64,000 bases of DNA from Rhynchopus euleeides (GCA_963210315.1 OY723323.1:1426001-1490000); one strand, 5' to 3'. Counted from the stretch's first letter, positions 11,607 through 22,063 are shown. Notes: a model not told the origin generated them from the letters alone. A program made the numbers and translations.

Positions 11607-13590
11607 AAAAAAAATCGTTCAAAACACACGACATGATGTAACATCCTCAAACAGAACAACAACACTACCCACCCACCCCACCCCACCACCCACCCCCCCC
11701 CCCCACTGCTGGTTGCCGACTGCGTGCTATCAACGTGCTTGGCAAGTGAACCAGCTTCACCCCCCCCCCCCCTCTTCTTCTCCCCACCCCCCTGCTGTGT
11801 TGCTCTCCAGGAGGATGACAGGATGGGTGGGGGTGGCAGGTGTTGCCCTCTCTCTCTCCCACCCCTCCCCACCACCACAACCTCCTCCTCCTCCTCCTCC
11901 TCCCCTCACCAATCCGAAGCAACAACCAGCAGGGCGTGCGTGACATGCAAAAAAACCCATAGGCGCTGGGGGGGGCTCCGGCTCCCTATTGCCTTTCCTG
12001 CCTGCATGTAACACGATAACACGATAACGCGATACCCCCCCGCCCCCATCATATGCAACTCTGTGCTATAGACAACACATACAGGCCGCCACTCCCCACA
12101 GGGTGGATTGGGTGCGTTGTCACACATTAAAGAAAATGACACACACACACACACACATGCCCTCTCCCCCTCCCCCACACAACAAACGGTGACGGGGGGG
12201 AGAGGAGGGGTGGGGGCCCCTCTTTGTTTTGCCCCCCTTTTTTTCATCCGACCGCTTTTCTGCATATATTTTCCAGCCCCCTTCCCCTGTTCCTACCCCC
12301 CCACCCTCCCCCCGCATGTGCATGCAGGGTCCGCAACTGATCTCTGCGTGTGTGTGTGGGGGGGGGAGGAGAGTTCCTTTTATTGCTGAATAGCACTCCC
12401 GCTGGCGGCTGTCCTCTCTCTTCCTTCGCCCCTCCCTCCCAACCCTTCCCAGTTGTATTTCAAAAAAGAATGTGTGTGTGTGTGTGTCACACTGTGTGTG
12501 TTTTTGACACTTTTCTGTGGCGCTGGGCCCTTGGTGTGAAGCATTGCAGAGATGTCTGAGTGGGCCTGTGGCTGGTTGTTCCAGCGCTGCAAGAAGAACA
12601 AAAAAGGGTGGGGGTCGAAAAGAAATTTACGGCTGTCAGTGCAGGGTGTGGGTGTTGGTGGCCAGGCCTTTGTGGGGTGGAGTTGGGCCTGCGCAGATCG
12701 ACTCGCCCACTATACGTGTGTGTGACACTGTGTGTGTGGTGACCACGTTTTTTTAGTGGGTGGACCCTGCTGGAATCATGCCCCACTAGTGTTTGTGTGA
12801 CTACGGTCAGGCGCTCTTGCCTGCTCTGGCTTTCTACCTGCACACAGTGCTGCGGTATCCGTGTATGTTGCAGTGTAAGTTCCCATACTATTCTTATTGG
12901 TTTTGTTTGATTTGCTTTTCTTTTTTCGTTGTTCAGGAGGGGAAGGGAGCGGGGCACGGGGGTGCGTGTGTGTGGACCTGGCCACTGTGGTAGTGCGGGG
13001 TGGGGGGGGGGGGGATATCTGGGAGGGGGTAACACCCCCGCCTCGCTCTCTCCCCACCCCCCCACCCTCCGCCCCGGACAATCCGTCGACGTTTTCACCA
13101 CTTCCTCCTCCACCCTCCCCCACACAACCCCACCACCATTGCTGCCTGTCTGTACTCTGTGCGCATATCGTTTCGCACGGAAGAGGGCGTGTTCAGTTTC
13201 TGGGGGCCGCTCGCTAACTAAGACCAACAGGCAATATACCTTCTCCAGGTGTCGCGTCACGACAGATCCTCCCCTGAGGTGCCGACACGGAATCACAACA
13301 AACATAGATCAACGTGCGTGATGTGGTAAGTTGAATTGTCAACATGCGGGAGCATGCGAACAACAACGCTTCCAGCAACCGCTGAATCATGGTAGGTTGC
13401 ACCATGGCTGCATCCTGGTAGGTTCTAAACGAGGTCAGCATCAGGGGTGGTCCACGTGGAGATCGTGCCACTCCTGGTTGTGCTGCAAACACGTGCCCAA
13501 TGATGGCCAATATATTTTAGGAATTGAGTTAAAATGGTGTCAAAACCACCTGATTTTGCCCGAAACCAATCTCCGAAAATCTCCAGTTTA

Positions 13591-13680
13591 CCACCACCAA
13601 ACGCCACCAAACTCCACCAAACTCCGCCAAACTCCACCAAACTCGGGCCAAAATCAGCTACAAAATGGAGGTCACTACCG
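13591..13680. repeat. 10-bp minisatellite (ACCAAACTCC), locus 1
   Basis: About five units of ACCAAACTCC with small changes, ending in ACTCGGGCCAAAATCAG. The same repeat and right flank recur at 15831-15945. Confidence 0.65.
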
Positions 13681-14364
13681 TTTCTACCGGGCCCAGTAAG
13701 GGGAAGATGAGCCTGTGGGGTTGATGCGGTACTGGTTTTCGTCTTGGGAAGGGTCCCGTTGGGAAGAATATCCGATTTGCTTGACCGCACGACGCCGTTG
13801 GGTGAAGGAGAAGTCGTGCGGTACATTTCCTGTTCCTGGACAGACCGGGGTTCGATCCGTACTACAGGCCAACTGCCCCCCTAAAACAGGGAGGAAGATA
13901 GCACTTGCACACCCGGACATTACTTGCACTGCATTCCTCCCCGGTTCCAGGCACATTATTGCACCGCGTGCAAGTCAGGGACCTGGAGTGCAAGTACATA
14001 GTGGACTCCAACTCCCCTAGCCCGCTAACGGGAGTCTGGGTACGGGAGTCTGAGACGCGAATGCGTGTCCTAGTCACACAGGCAATGCGAATCGCATTCT
14101 CGCATGCGAGAATGCGGTAGACAGGTAGTTGGTCAATGAAACCGTCTCCTCTTCACTATATTCGACTCGCACCCAGCATCACACATTCAATTCTCCAAGT
14201 AGTCTGCCTGAGGCAGCTGGAGGCAGTTTGGGTGGTGTAGCCGTCACGCGACGTGTTCAAGTCTGTCGACATATTGACACGGAGGTGGTTCTCACAGGGT
14301 ATTTTGAGGGTTTCTTCCCTCGACGGGGGGCCAGGGGTGCAATTTTTACTGTTTTCCACGAGGA
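13681..14364. other. Intergenic with a partial pogo-like MITE end
   Basis: No gene seen. At 13996-14060, TACATAGTGGACTCCAAC followed by CGGGAGTCTGGG resembles the left half of the MITE at 45312-45523, but no matching right end was found. Confidence 0.4.
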
Positions 14365-14605
14365 TGTTGTCGGGAGGAGTTCAAGGCCTACCTGGTCCTG
14401 AGTGCGGCACACCTTGTTGCCGACACCCCCTTGGCCTTCTGGAAGAGAGCCAAGGCAGCCCTCCTCCCCGCCTTTGGCCGTACGTGGTGGAGTGTCTGCA
14501 GACCTGGCTGAGTATGACGAACGCGGACTGCATCTTCAGCATCGCCACCGCGGAGAAGAAAGACGAGCACACGTATCGCCAGATGACACCGTCAAGTTGT
14601 GCCTG
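14365..14605 (+). pseudogene. Relic of a hAT transposase C-terminal domain
   Basis: In one frame the segment reads EFKAYLVLSAAHLVAD then TPLAFWKRAKAALLP; after a frame change it reads VVECLQTWLSMTNADCIFS followed by a basic/acidic stretch. The order PL-FWK, a proline-bearing helix, then a short-residue motif and 'FS' is that of the hAT dimerisation domain. The expected SAER glutamate is not seen and the frame is broken, so this is a dead fragment unrelated in position to the intact hAT at 25736. Confidence 0.45.
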
Positions 14606-14719
14606 AGGCGGGCAGGTGGTGTGCTGGGGTTTACGGGTGGTGGGTACCCCCGAGAATGCGACTCGCATTGCCTGTGTGCCTAGTGGGAGTCGCAAGATGG
14701 CCGCCCGTAGTCCGGCTCA

Positions 14720-15335
14720 AATTTCAGCGGCCGGACAGGATTTCCAGCCATTTTGGGTGAGGCCATCCCTTCCCAAAGTCGCATAAAGCTGACTGGCTGA
14801 AGTACCTCGCTGTGCCCAGTTCCCCTGCTGCAGCCAGGTAGCGGGCTGCCTCCTTGTCGCGGTGCAGCAACAGTTCGTTGGTGGCGGTGAGGGGGTTCCG
14901 GCTTGGGCCGTGGCGAAAGAGATGCTTCAGGGAGACCCTCGATGGGGCGTGGCCCGGTGCTGCAGGCAGGGTACACGTACTGGTCTGTGTCCGGCTGCTG
15001 TGGTCATCGACAAGGCTGTGTGGTCTGTCCGAAGGAGGTGGATGGTGGTCTCCCTCAGGTGGATCCTCTGTGGATATGGCCTTCGCGTCTCTCCGATCCT
15101 GCATGGGCTCAGGTCTCCAGATGTTCATCACCCCTTGCCTTGCTGTAGGTCGGTGGGATGGCGCCCGAGCTCCGCCTTGTAGCTGGCGCAGCGGAGTCGT
15201 GCAGGTCAGGCAGGCTCCTTGAGACCTCCGAGGTGATGTGCGCGCCCCACCCCGTGGTTCCTTGTAGAGTCGCAGACAGGTCCGTGCGCACGGTGGGAGC
15301 GTTCGTATCGTCGGCGGTAGGCGACGTCATCACTG
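14720..15335 (-). pseudogene. Decayed 3' part of a non-LTR retrotransposon ORF2
   Basis: On the minus strand an open frame (14724-15131) contains SRVSLKHLFRHGPSRNPLTA, then TNELLLHRDKEAARYLAAAG. This parallels the C-terminus of the intact elements in this window (GVSLKHLFFGCPATAS, HNLLLHNCKGALRYLAEAG). A second minus frame (15109-15333) may be the preceding part. The zinc-knuckle Cys is lost and frames are shifted: an old, inverted, truncated relative. Confidence 0.55.
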
Positions 15336-16200
15336 GTCGTCAGTCAGAGGGGGCCAAGTCCAACATAAGTGGTAGCCTTGAAGAGAAGGCTCCTGATATC
15401 TCCAAGCATTGCGCCGAAGACCACACCTGCCCACCAGGTTCTTCCCCGTCAGTCGAGCAGTCTTGTTCATGTTCTGGGCAGGGTGCTCTGCCTCGGTCAC
15501 CCCGAAGCCTGCTTCAACTAGGCGAGCCCAACATCTTCCCTCAGTGTTCTCACAGGGGTGTCCTCAGTATCTGGGTCCCTACGGCAAGGCAGCGTACCAG
15601 GCTTTGCGAACCCGAAACAGGCTGTCCTGTTGGTTGCATACCGCCGCAAGCATGACCCTGTTGCTGCGTAGTCATGTTTTCCGTGAAGTGGGGTGGCGAC
15701 CGGGTGTAAGTCACGAGGGGAAGGGCATGTGGAACGGCCACTGCCCAGTCCCCAGCGCCCTCCGCCCCATAGGACATTCGATTTTTTGCAGGGAGCCACC
15801 ACACAACACCGCACAACACCACCGAGCGCCACCAAACTCCACTAAACTCCACCAAACTCCACCAAACTCCTCCAAACTCCTCCAAACTCCGCCAAACTCC
15901 ACCAAACTCCACCAAACTCGGGTCAAAATCAGGTGGCAAAAGAAGGAAAGCGTAGCGGGCGGGCCCTGAGCCTTCGCCACCACGACCACCACGACGGAAA
16001 TTAGCTGGCCCCCTCAAAACAACATTTTCAAAACGATCGCTAAACCTGCCATCATGAGGAGCGTCTACCCCCCCCCCCCCTCTCCCCCTGTGCGATTCGA
16101 ACCCACCCACACCACCCTCCTTGGTCACCAATGCTGGTGAGTCGTGTTGCGGGACCCCAAGGGAGGAGCAGGCTGTGTGTGTGTGTGTGTGTGCATCTCG
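15336..16200. other. Intergenic left of retrotransposon copy 1
   Basis: No supported gene; part (15340-15700) may be more of the decayed minus-strand retroelement. It contains the second minisatellite and a short GT microsatellite near 16173. Confidence 0.35.
15831..15945. repeat. 10-bp minisatellite (ACCAAACTCC), locus 2
   Basis: Nine consecutive 10-bp units (15831-15920) followed by GGTCAAAATCAGGTGGC, homologous to the locus at 13591-13680. Confidence 0.75.
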
Positions 16201-16215
16201 AGACACTGCCGCTTT

Positions 16216-16263
16216 ACGAAAAAAAGGGAAAAAAGGGAAAAAAAAAAAAGGGAAAAAAAGGGG

Positions 16264-16300
<37 letters not shown>
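16216..16300. repeat. A-rich tract abutting retrotransposon copy 1
   Basis: GGGAAAAA-type blocks grow into an uninterrupted run of more than 30 A directly before the element's first base (16301). It may be the A-tail of an older insertion or the target in which copy 1 landed. Confidence 0.6.
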
Positions 16301-16303
<3 letters not shown>

Positions 16304-16330
16304 GAACACAACTGACACATCACACACACA

Positions 16331-18097
16331 ATGTCCCACGCTGCCTCTGTCCCCCTGCACCCCTCCACGACGGGGTTCCCTGGGGAGGCGTCGGCTAAGC
16401 CGGCGCCGAGCGAAGCTGCAGGGAGGAAGCAGCGATGGGTGTTGCGGGAGAAGGAGTGGAGTGCCGACGTCAGGCACTCAACAGACGAGCTGGCCGCCAA
16501 GGGCGGCATTATGCTGTGCGCCAAAGGCGACGCACAGCGCCTGATCGCGAGGTGCAGGGAGCACCCGCCGCCGGGACCGGCGGCAATCCTGACCGTCGAG
16601 GCGACGGAGGGGGGGAAGGGGCGCAGCCGTGTCCTCTCCCTCCTGGTCGAGCGCGACGGCGAGACCCGGGGGCTGCGGCGGCACCTGCTGCAGCTCCACA
16701 GTGACCCCGTACACTACGGGGCTAGCAGCAGCCCGGGCCTGAAAGCCCCCAAGGGCACCCGGGAGTGGGTGGTGATGGAAGCACCGCCAGCCACCCCCCT
16801 CACACACACACACATCCGCACCTGGCTGCGGGCCCACGGCGCGGAGCCGGACGCGGTCATCGCGATGACCGGCACCACCTGGGCCCGCCGCTTCAAGGTG
16901 GGTGTGGACAGTCGACAGGTCAAGGACCTGCTGCGTGCGAGCGGCGAGAGCGACATCTTCTGCCGCCCCCATTTCCACACCACCACACACCCCGACACAG
17001 TCGTGCGCCTGCCGCTCGACGCCACCATCCAGCAGGCACAGGAGAAGGCGGGCCGGCTGAGCGGAAGGGTCGTCCTGGTGAAGGGCGGCCTCGGCATCGC
17101 AGTGCCGAACACCGCCGGGCACTGTGCCACGGCAGCAGTCGTCGGTGACGAAGCTGCAACCCCCCTGCAGGGGAAATATGTACTGGAAGGGCTGCCCACA
17201 CAGTACACCGCCCGCTGCACCAGGGACCTGCTAGAGGAAATAGGCTGGCAGGCCCACATCCTGGCGTCAGCCAGGGAACCGAACGGGCGAGCAGTGCTGC
17301 TGCGCGCCCCCACCGCCCCCCAAAAACTCGGCGCGTACTGCGTCGACAGCAACACCTACCTGGTGTTGCGGCGGTACCGCGAGCCCGAGGACCTGGGGCT
17401 CTTCCCCCGCCGACGGAGGGCAAAGCGCACCAAGCCCCCGCCGAAGCCGACCCCACCTCCCGCAGCCCCGGAGCAGCCGCAGGGAGTGCCGGGGAGTGAG
17501 CTGGCGAACAAGGCGACAAAGAAGACGAAGAGCAACAAGAGCAAAAAGAAGAAGTCCAAAATCGACGCTGAGATGAAGGACAACGCCCCAACGCCCCACG
17601 CCACCACGACCACCGACCCCGCCGCCGCCGCCACCGCCGCCGCAGCAGCCACCGCCACCGCCAACCTCGCCAGGGTGCAAGCCCTCCTCGAGCAGGCAGA
17701 GCGGCGTGCCGCCGAGGCAGAGCGGCGGGCCACCGCGGCAGAGGAGCGGGCCGTGAACCAGGAGAGCCAGTTCACGGCCGCCCTGCGAGCGATGCAGGCT
17801 CGCCTGCAGCACCTGGAGGCGGCAACGAAGCCGCAATCTAAGCCGAAGAAGCAGACCAAGCCGGGCTCCAACCCCCTTCCTCGAAAGGCCGACCCGGCCT
17901 CCACCACCCCAGACCGGGGGACCAAGGGCCCACCCCCGAAGTCCGCCTCCCCGAAGCCCCGGACACGCACGGGGCTGACTCCTAAGAAGAAAAGCCGGAC
18001 ACTCACCCCGACTCGGACTACAACCCTCCGCACGAAGCACATGGCCCCGGCGGAGCCGGTGCAGAAACGCCTGTGTGAAGAGCCCCTCTTCAACTGA
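16331..18097 (+). CDS. Retrotransposon ORF1 protein (copy 1)
   Basis: 588 residues from the ATG at 16331, 30 bases after the element starts, to TGA at 18095. The N-terminal half is globular: a stretch at 281-347 (KYVLEGLP ... CTRDLLEEIGW ... YLVLRRY) alternates strands and a helix like an RRM-type fold, which is an inference. A strongly basic Lys-rich segment lies at 356-415, then an Ala-rich helix and a coiled coil at about 445-500 (EQAERRAAEAERRATAAEE), then a basic Pro/Thr/Lys tail. No CCHC knuckle was seen. ORF1 proteins of this class bind element RNA and chaperone nucleic acids. It may be extended into ORF2 by readthrough, since the same frame continues past the stop. Confidence 0.8.
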   Translation: MSHAASVPLHPSTTGFPGEASAKPAPSEAAGRKQRWVLREKEWSADVRHSTDELAAKGGIMLCAKGDAQRLIARCREHPPPGPAAILTVEATEGGKGRSRVLSLLVERDGETRGLRRHLLQLHSDPVHYGASSSPGLKAPKGTREWVVMEAPPATPLTHTHIRTWLRAHGAEPDAVIAMTGTTWARRFKVGVDSRQVKDLLRASGESDIFCRPHFHTTTHPDTVVRLPLDATIQQAQEKAGRLSGRVVLVKGGLGIAVPNTAGHCATAAVVGDEAATPLQGKYVLEGLPTQYTARCTRDLLEEIGWQAHILASAREPNGRAVLLRAPTAPQKLGAYCVDSNTYLVLRRYREPEDLGLFPRRRRAKRTKPPPKPTPPPAAPEQPQGVPGSELANKATKKTKSNKSKKKKSKIDAEMKDNAPTPHATTTTDPAAAATAAAAATATANLARVQALLEQAERRAAEAERRATAAEERAVNQESQFTAALRAMQARLQHLEAATKPQSKPKKQTKPGSNPLPRKADPASTTPDRGTKGPPPKSASPKPRTRTGLTPKKKSRTLTPTRTTTLRTKHMAPAEPVQKRLCEEPLFN

Positions 18098-18117
18098 CGG
18101 GGAAGCCCGCCATCCCC
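18095..18117 (+). promoter_or_regulatory. Candidate TGA-CGG readthrough signal
   Basis: The ORF1 stop is TGA followed at once by CGG, the pattern of type II leaky stops known from several plant RNA viruses. The next bases can pair: GGGGA (18099-18103) with TCCCC (18113-18117), or CGGG with CCCG. The reading frame stays open in the same phase for 1,321 codons. Function is inferred from sequence only. Confidence 0.55.
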
Positions 18118-21100
18118 AAACCGACCGCGCCACATCTTCGAGACCAAGCGAGACCTTCTCCTCCGGGCGGGTGACATCGAGCAGAACCCTGGTCCGGCAC
18201 AGCACCTCAAGTGCCTGACCTGGAACTGCAACGGTCTCACCGAGGCGAAAAAAGCGGAACTACAGCACCACCTCGCAACCCAACGGTACGACGTCGTGCA
18301 TCTGCAAGAGCTCCGAGCAGCACAGGGGGGAGACCCCAAGTTCCCGGGCTACTCCACATTTCTCCGACGCCGCACCCAGAAGCGCTGTAAAGGGACGCTC
18401 ACCTCCGGAGGCGGGATCGCAACGCTAGTGCGGGAGGACCTACACGCGACTCTCATTGCCACCGCACCAGACGCTAGTGTAACAGAGACCCTCACAGTGC
18501 GAGTCACGGGACCGGAAAGCGCCGTCACGTTCACCAATGTGTACCGCCCCTCGGGAGTCGGCACTAGCAACGACCCACGCCACGATGACTTCTCTACATC
18601 CCTGCTACCACACACGCCGGAGTCCGTCATAGCTGGCGACTTCAACATCCACAACCGTGCCTGGGATAAACATGCGCGCTGTGACAACAAGGGAACTGAT
18701 CTGTACCACTGGTCCCTCCTCAACGGCATGTCACTGTGCAACGACCCCGACCACCCCACACGCATGCGCCGCGACTCCAAGTCCTCGCCGGACATCGTCT
18801 TCGCCCACTACGAGTTGGGGGAGGTCACCTGGAATACCCTGGACCAGTGGCAATCAGACCACTTCGCCATCCAATACACCGTCCCTTTTGAACGAACGCC
18901 AGCAGCTGCGACACACCCGGCAGCCAAGGCCCGTCAACTGTGGAACTGGGCAGCAGCGGACTGGCCCGCCTTCACCGAGGAGCTCGAACGGCTATCACGC
19001 AAAGTGACGAAGTGGTGTGACCCGAAGGAGTCCTTCCACAAGTGGCTTGGACTGGTGCGAACGGTCGCAGCCAAGCACATCCCGACGAAGCGTAGCTCAC
19101 GCCCCCGCAAGAGGTGGTTCACGAGCAAGGTGAAACGCGCGGTACGGGCGCGGAACGAAGAATCACGCAGACACGCCCAGACTACACACCTGTCCCAGGA
19201 CGACTACGACAAACTGGACAAGCTGACCACCGACGCCACCAACGCCGTCCTCGAAGCAAAACGCACAACTTGGGAAACCAGGTGCCAGGCTGCGAGCACC
19301 AGCAGCGACCTCGGCGCCACCTTCCGGCTTGTGCGAGAACTCGACGGCCGCAAACTTCAACAGGCCGCCTTCCCGCTTGTCGACGGAGGGGTCCCGGTGA
19401 CCGACCCCAAAGCTAAGGCGGACCTCCTCTGCAGCCACTACGCCAAGATCAGTGAAGGGAACGACCAACAGTCACAATCGGTACCCACCCCGCAACATGC
19501 GAATGGCCAGACACCCCCCGAGCTCTCAGCTGCCGAAGACGACTTCTCCAAAGAGGAGCTGAGCGCAGCCCTGTCCGAACTGCAGGAGCGAAAATCCCCA
19601 GGGCCTGACGACCTCAACAACGAACTGCTGATGCACCTCGGCCCCCAAGCGCGGCAGGGACTCCTGCACGTGCTCAACCTGTCGTGGAACAGCGGCATCC
19701 TCCCCGACGCATGGACGCGAGCAGTCATCGTCCCGATCCTGAAACCGGGGAAGCCAGCGACGGCAGCATCCTCGTACCGACCAATTGCGCTCACCAGCAC
19801 AGCATGCAAGGTACTGGAAAAAATGGTGAAGAGGCGCATGGAGCAGCTCATGCTTGACGACGCATACCCGCAAGTCGAGGGGCACTGCCCGAACCAAGCG
19901 GGATTCCAGCGACTGAGATCGACAACCGACCAGCTAGCCTACATCACCCAAACAGCGACGGACGCCCTCTCCTCCGGGAAGGCAGCTGTCACCCTGTACT
20001 TCGACCTCGAGAAAGCCTTCGACAAGGTCAGCAAGCTCGCAGTCATCAACAGCGTCAGACGAAAGGGCTTCCCCCCGAAGTTCACCCGATGGCTGCACAA
20101 CTACCTCAGCAACCGCCGGGCCGCCGCACAGGTGCACGGGGTGAGAAGCGACTACTACGACTTCAACAACGGTGTCCCACAAGGAACAGTGCTCTCGCCC
20201 CTGCTCTTCAACTGCGTGATGGATGACGTATCTCGAGCCATCACCGCCTCCCCGGACGTCCACCCTGCGGTGTTCGCAGATGACATTGCAGTACTCGTCG
20301 TCGGGGACACCTACACCGACGCCCTAAGCACCGCACAGGGCGTCATATCAGCACTCGCCGCCGAAGTCCCACTCCACGGGCTGCAGCTCTCCCCCAGCAA
20401 GTGCTGCTACACGCTGATGGGAACGACGCCTGAAGCACTGGGCGAGCACAAGCGCATGGAGCTCCCAGACGGCACCCCCCTCCAGCACGACTCCACAGCA
20501 AAATACCTCGGGGTTTACATCGATGCCTGCTACACGATGTCGGACCACGTCGACCACGTCGTGACCACCTGTATGCGACGCCTGAGCATACTGCGTATGT
20601 TGGCAGGCACCGACTGGGGCTCAAGTGGAGACACGCTGCGCCAGGCCTACCTGACGTATGTCTACCCCATCCTGATGTACGCCGCAAGCGTTTACACCCC
20701 TGGCCTGACCGCGAGGAACCTCAAACGCCTGCAAGATGTCCACCGCACCGCAGCCCTGATTATCACAGGCTGCATGAAGAACACCAGCACGGCGAAGCTC
20801 CTCTGGGAATCACACCTACGAGACCTCGACCTCGACTTCAAGGTTGCGGTGTGCACAGACCACGAACGCTTCCGCCGCGTGCCCCACTCCCCAGGATACC
20901 GGGCGCAACTAAATACCGGGAACACGGGAGGCAGCTGGCTACATCAGGCACGGAGTCTGGTGAAATCCTCGAAGGTCGACGGGCGCACCCCCCTGCTGGC
21001 CCCCCTGCATGCAGCACACCCCATCCCCCCCTGGGAATGGAACCTGGTGCTGCCACGAGTGCACATCCTGGCGACGCTGCCGGGGCTCACCGCCCCGAAG

Positions 21101-22063
21101 GCCGCCACCCCGAAAGACACCCTCCGGGACCTGGCAGAGCAGACCATCCAGGCCCTCCCGACGTGCGCCTGGCATGTCTACACCGACGGGTCAGTCTCCA
21201 ACTCCACATCGCGGCAGCAACAGGGCGGCGCGGGCGCAGCGGTGTACAGCATGCCGGAGGGCCGCCTCAAGAAAAAGCTCGCCTGGCCGGCAGGACTCCG
21301 TTGCATCAGCTACCAGGCAGAGCTGGTGGCCATCAGAGAATCCCTCGCCCACCTATGCACCGTGGTAACCCAAGGCGAAACGGTCGCCATCCTCACCGAC
21401 TCGCAGAGCGCACTGAATGCACTGCTGAGCGGCCCCCAGCGAGCGAGGGGGTCCACCGAATGGGACATCTGGCAGAGGCTGCGCAAGCTCGCCCAAACAT
21501 ACGATGTCACCACCCACCTCCGCTACATCCCGTCGCATGTTGGGGTGGTAGGGAACGAACTTGCTGACAAGCAGGCGCAGATCGGTGCGTTCAAGCCCCA
21601 GATGGAGCCGATCAGCCTCGCGTCGGCCCGTGTCACCCTCCGCCGACACATATACAGCGGGACCACGTTGCCCCGCACAGACAGCGTGTACGCGTATCGG
21701 TCAGGAATCGGGGAGACGCGACTGCAGCGCCCTGACCTCCGCATGGAGGGCCTTACCCGCTTAGGGGAAACCACCATCCGCCGCCTCCGGGCCGACCACC
21801 ACCGCCTGGTGTACGACCACGACGTCCCGGGCAGCGCACAACCACCGTGCAAACCCTGCCTGAAGCTTGCGCCGGACAGCCCCCCGCCTGGGGTCTCGCT
21901 GAAGCACCTATTCTTCGGCTGTCCCGCGACAGCGTCAGCCCGACACCACCTCACAGCCACAAGCGTGCACAACCTGCTGCTGCACAACTGCAAGGGGGCC
22001 CTACGCTACCTGGCTGAGGCAGGGGTGACGGAGCACAGCGAGAAGGACTACCTGATCTCGTGA
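18098..22063 (+). CDS. Retrotransposon ORF2: 2A, endonuclease, RT, RNase H (copy 1)
   Basis: 1,321 codons after the ORF1 TGA, same phase; the first in-frame ATG is at 18728, inside the endonuclease, so translation must enter from upstream. Order: 2A peptide (18149-18196); APE-like endonuclease with TWNCNG, LQELR, NVYRP, GDFN (Asp at 18638), SSPDIVF and QSDH; reverse transcriptase with YFDLEKAFD, GVPQGTVLSPLLFN and FADD; RNase H with YTDGS, QAEL, TDSQS and IPSHVGVVGNELAD, so all acidic residues are present; and a C-terminal CKPC...HLFFGC zinc knuckle. Known family role: nicks target DNA and copies the element RNA in place. It appears fully intact and potentially active. Confidence 0.88.
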   Translation, partial: RGSPPSPNRPRHIFETKRDLLLRAGDIEQNPGPAQHLKCLTWNCNGLTEAKKAELQHHLATQRYDVVHLQELRAAQGGDPKFPGYSTFLRRRTQKRCKGTLTSGGGIATLVREDLHATLIATAPDASVTETLTVRVTGPESAVTFTNVYRPSGVGTSNDPRHDDFSTSLLPHTPESVIAGDFNIHNRAWDKHARCDNKGTDLYHWSLLNGMSLCNDPDHPTRMRRDSKSSPDIVFAHYELGEVTWNTLDQWQSDHFAIQYTVPFERTPAAATHPAAKARQLWNWAAADWPAFTEELERLSRKVTKWCDPKESFHKWLGLVRTVAAKHIPTKRSSRPRKRWFTSKVKRAVRARNEESRRHAQTTHLSQDDYDKLDKLTTDATNAVLEAKRTTWETRCQAASTSSDLGATFRLVRELDGRKLQQAAFPLVDGGVPVTDPKAKADLLCSHYAKISEGNDQQSQSVPTPQHANGQTPPELSAAEDDFSKEELSAALSELQERKSPGPDDLNNELLMHLGPQARQGLLHVLNLSWNSGILPDAWTRAVIVPILKPGKPATAASSYRPIALTSTACKVLEKMVKRRMEQLMLDDAYPQVEGHCPNQAGFQRLRSTTDQLAYITQTATDALSSGKAAVTLYFDLEKAFDKVSKLAVINSVRRKGFPPKFTRWLHNYLSNRRAAAQVHGVRSDYYDFNNGVPQGTVLSPLLFNCVMDDVSRAITASPDVHPAVFADDIAVLVVGDTYTDALSTAQGVISALAAEVPLHGLQLSPSKCCYTLMGTTPEALGEHKRMELPDGTPLQHDSTAKYLGVYIDACYTMSDHVDHVVTTCMRRLSILRMLAGTDWGSSGDTLRQAYLTYVYPILMYAASVYTPGLTARNLKRLQDVHRTAALIITGCMKNTSTAKLLWESHLRDLDLDFKVAVCTDHERFRRVPHSPGYRAQLNTGNTGGSWLHQARSLVKSSKVDGRTPLLAPLHAAHPIPPWEWNLVLPRVHILATLPGLTAPKAATPKDTLRDLAEQTIQALPTCAWHVYTDGSVSNSTSRQQQGGAGAAVYSMPEGRLKKKLAWPAGLRCISYQAELVAIRESLAHLCTVVTQGETVAILTDSQSALNALLSGPQRARGSTEWDIWQRLRKLAQTYDVTTHLRYIPSHVGVVGNELADKQAQIGAFKPQMEPISLASARVTLRRHIYSGTTLPRTDSVYAYRSGIGETRLQRPDLRMEGLTRLGETTIRRLRADHHRLVYDHDVPGSAQPPCKPCLKLAPDSPPPGVSLKHLFFGCPATASARHHLTATSVHNLLLHNCKGALRYLAEAGVTEHSEKDYLIS
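18149..18196 (+). other. 2A ribosome-skipping peptide (copy 1)
   Basis: Reads RDLLLRAGDIEQNPGP, matching the D-[V/I]-E-x-N-P-G-P consensus with the usual leucine-rich lead-in. At such sites the ribosome omits the Gly-Pro bond, so the enzyme part would start at that Pro (18194) just before the endonuclease. 2A sequences are established in trypanosome and animal non-LTR elements. Confidence 0.88.

Larger units (their letters stand above)
8942..13590. other. Long intergenic, simple-sequence rich
   Basis: About 4.6 kb with no supported gene. Many C or G homopolymers of 8-15, CA/GT and CTC/CCT runs, and three copies of a CTCGCTACC-ended MITE (separate entries). Short open frames here are Pro/Gly/His-rich products of simple sequence. 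The composite word TGTGTGACACTGTGTGTG recurs near 12480 and 12720. Confidence 0.5.

Noticed and set aside
13840..13865. GGTTCGATCC as a tRNA T-loop
   Set aside because: The bases around it do not form a 5-bp T stem, and no acceptor, D or anticodon arm could be placed.
15787..15945. CRISPR-like array from the regularly spaced ACCAAACTCC units
   Set aside because: Units are contiguous 10-mers without spacers; a minisatellite.
16085..16110. Minus-strand GGTTCGAATC as a tRNA T-loop
   Set aside because: One mismatch in the T stem, and no matching acceptor or anticodon arms upstream.
18095..18097. TGA as selenocysteine or reassigned codon
   Set aside because: TGA ends the MCUR1-like, phosphatase, thioredoxin-fold and ABC genes, tryptophan is TGG throughout, and the context is a linker rather than a redox site.
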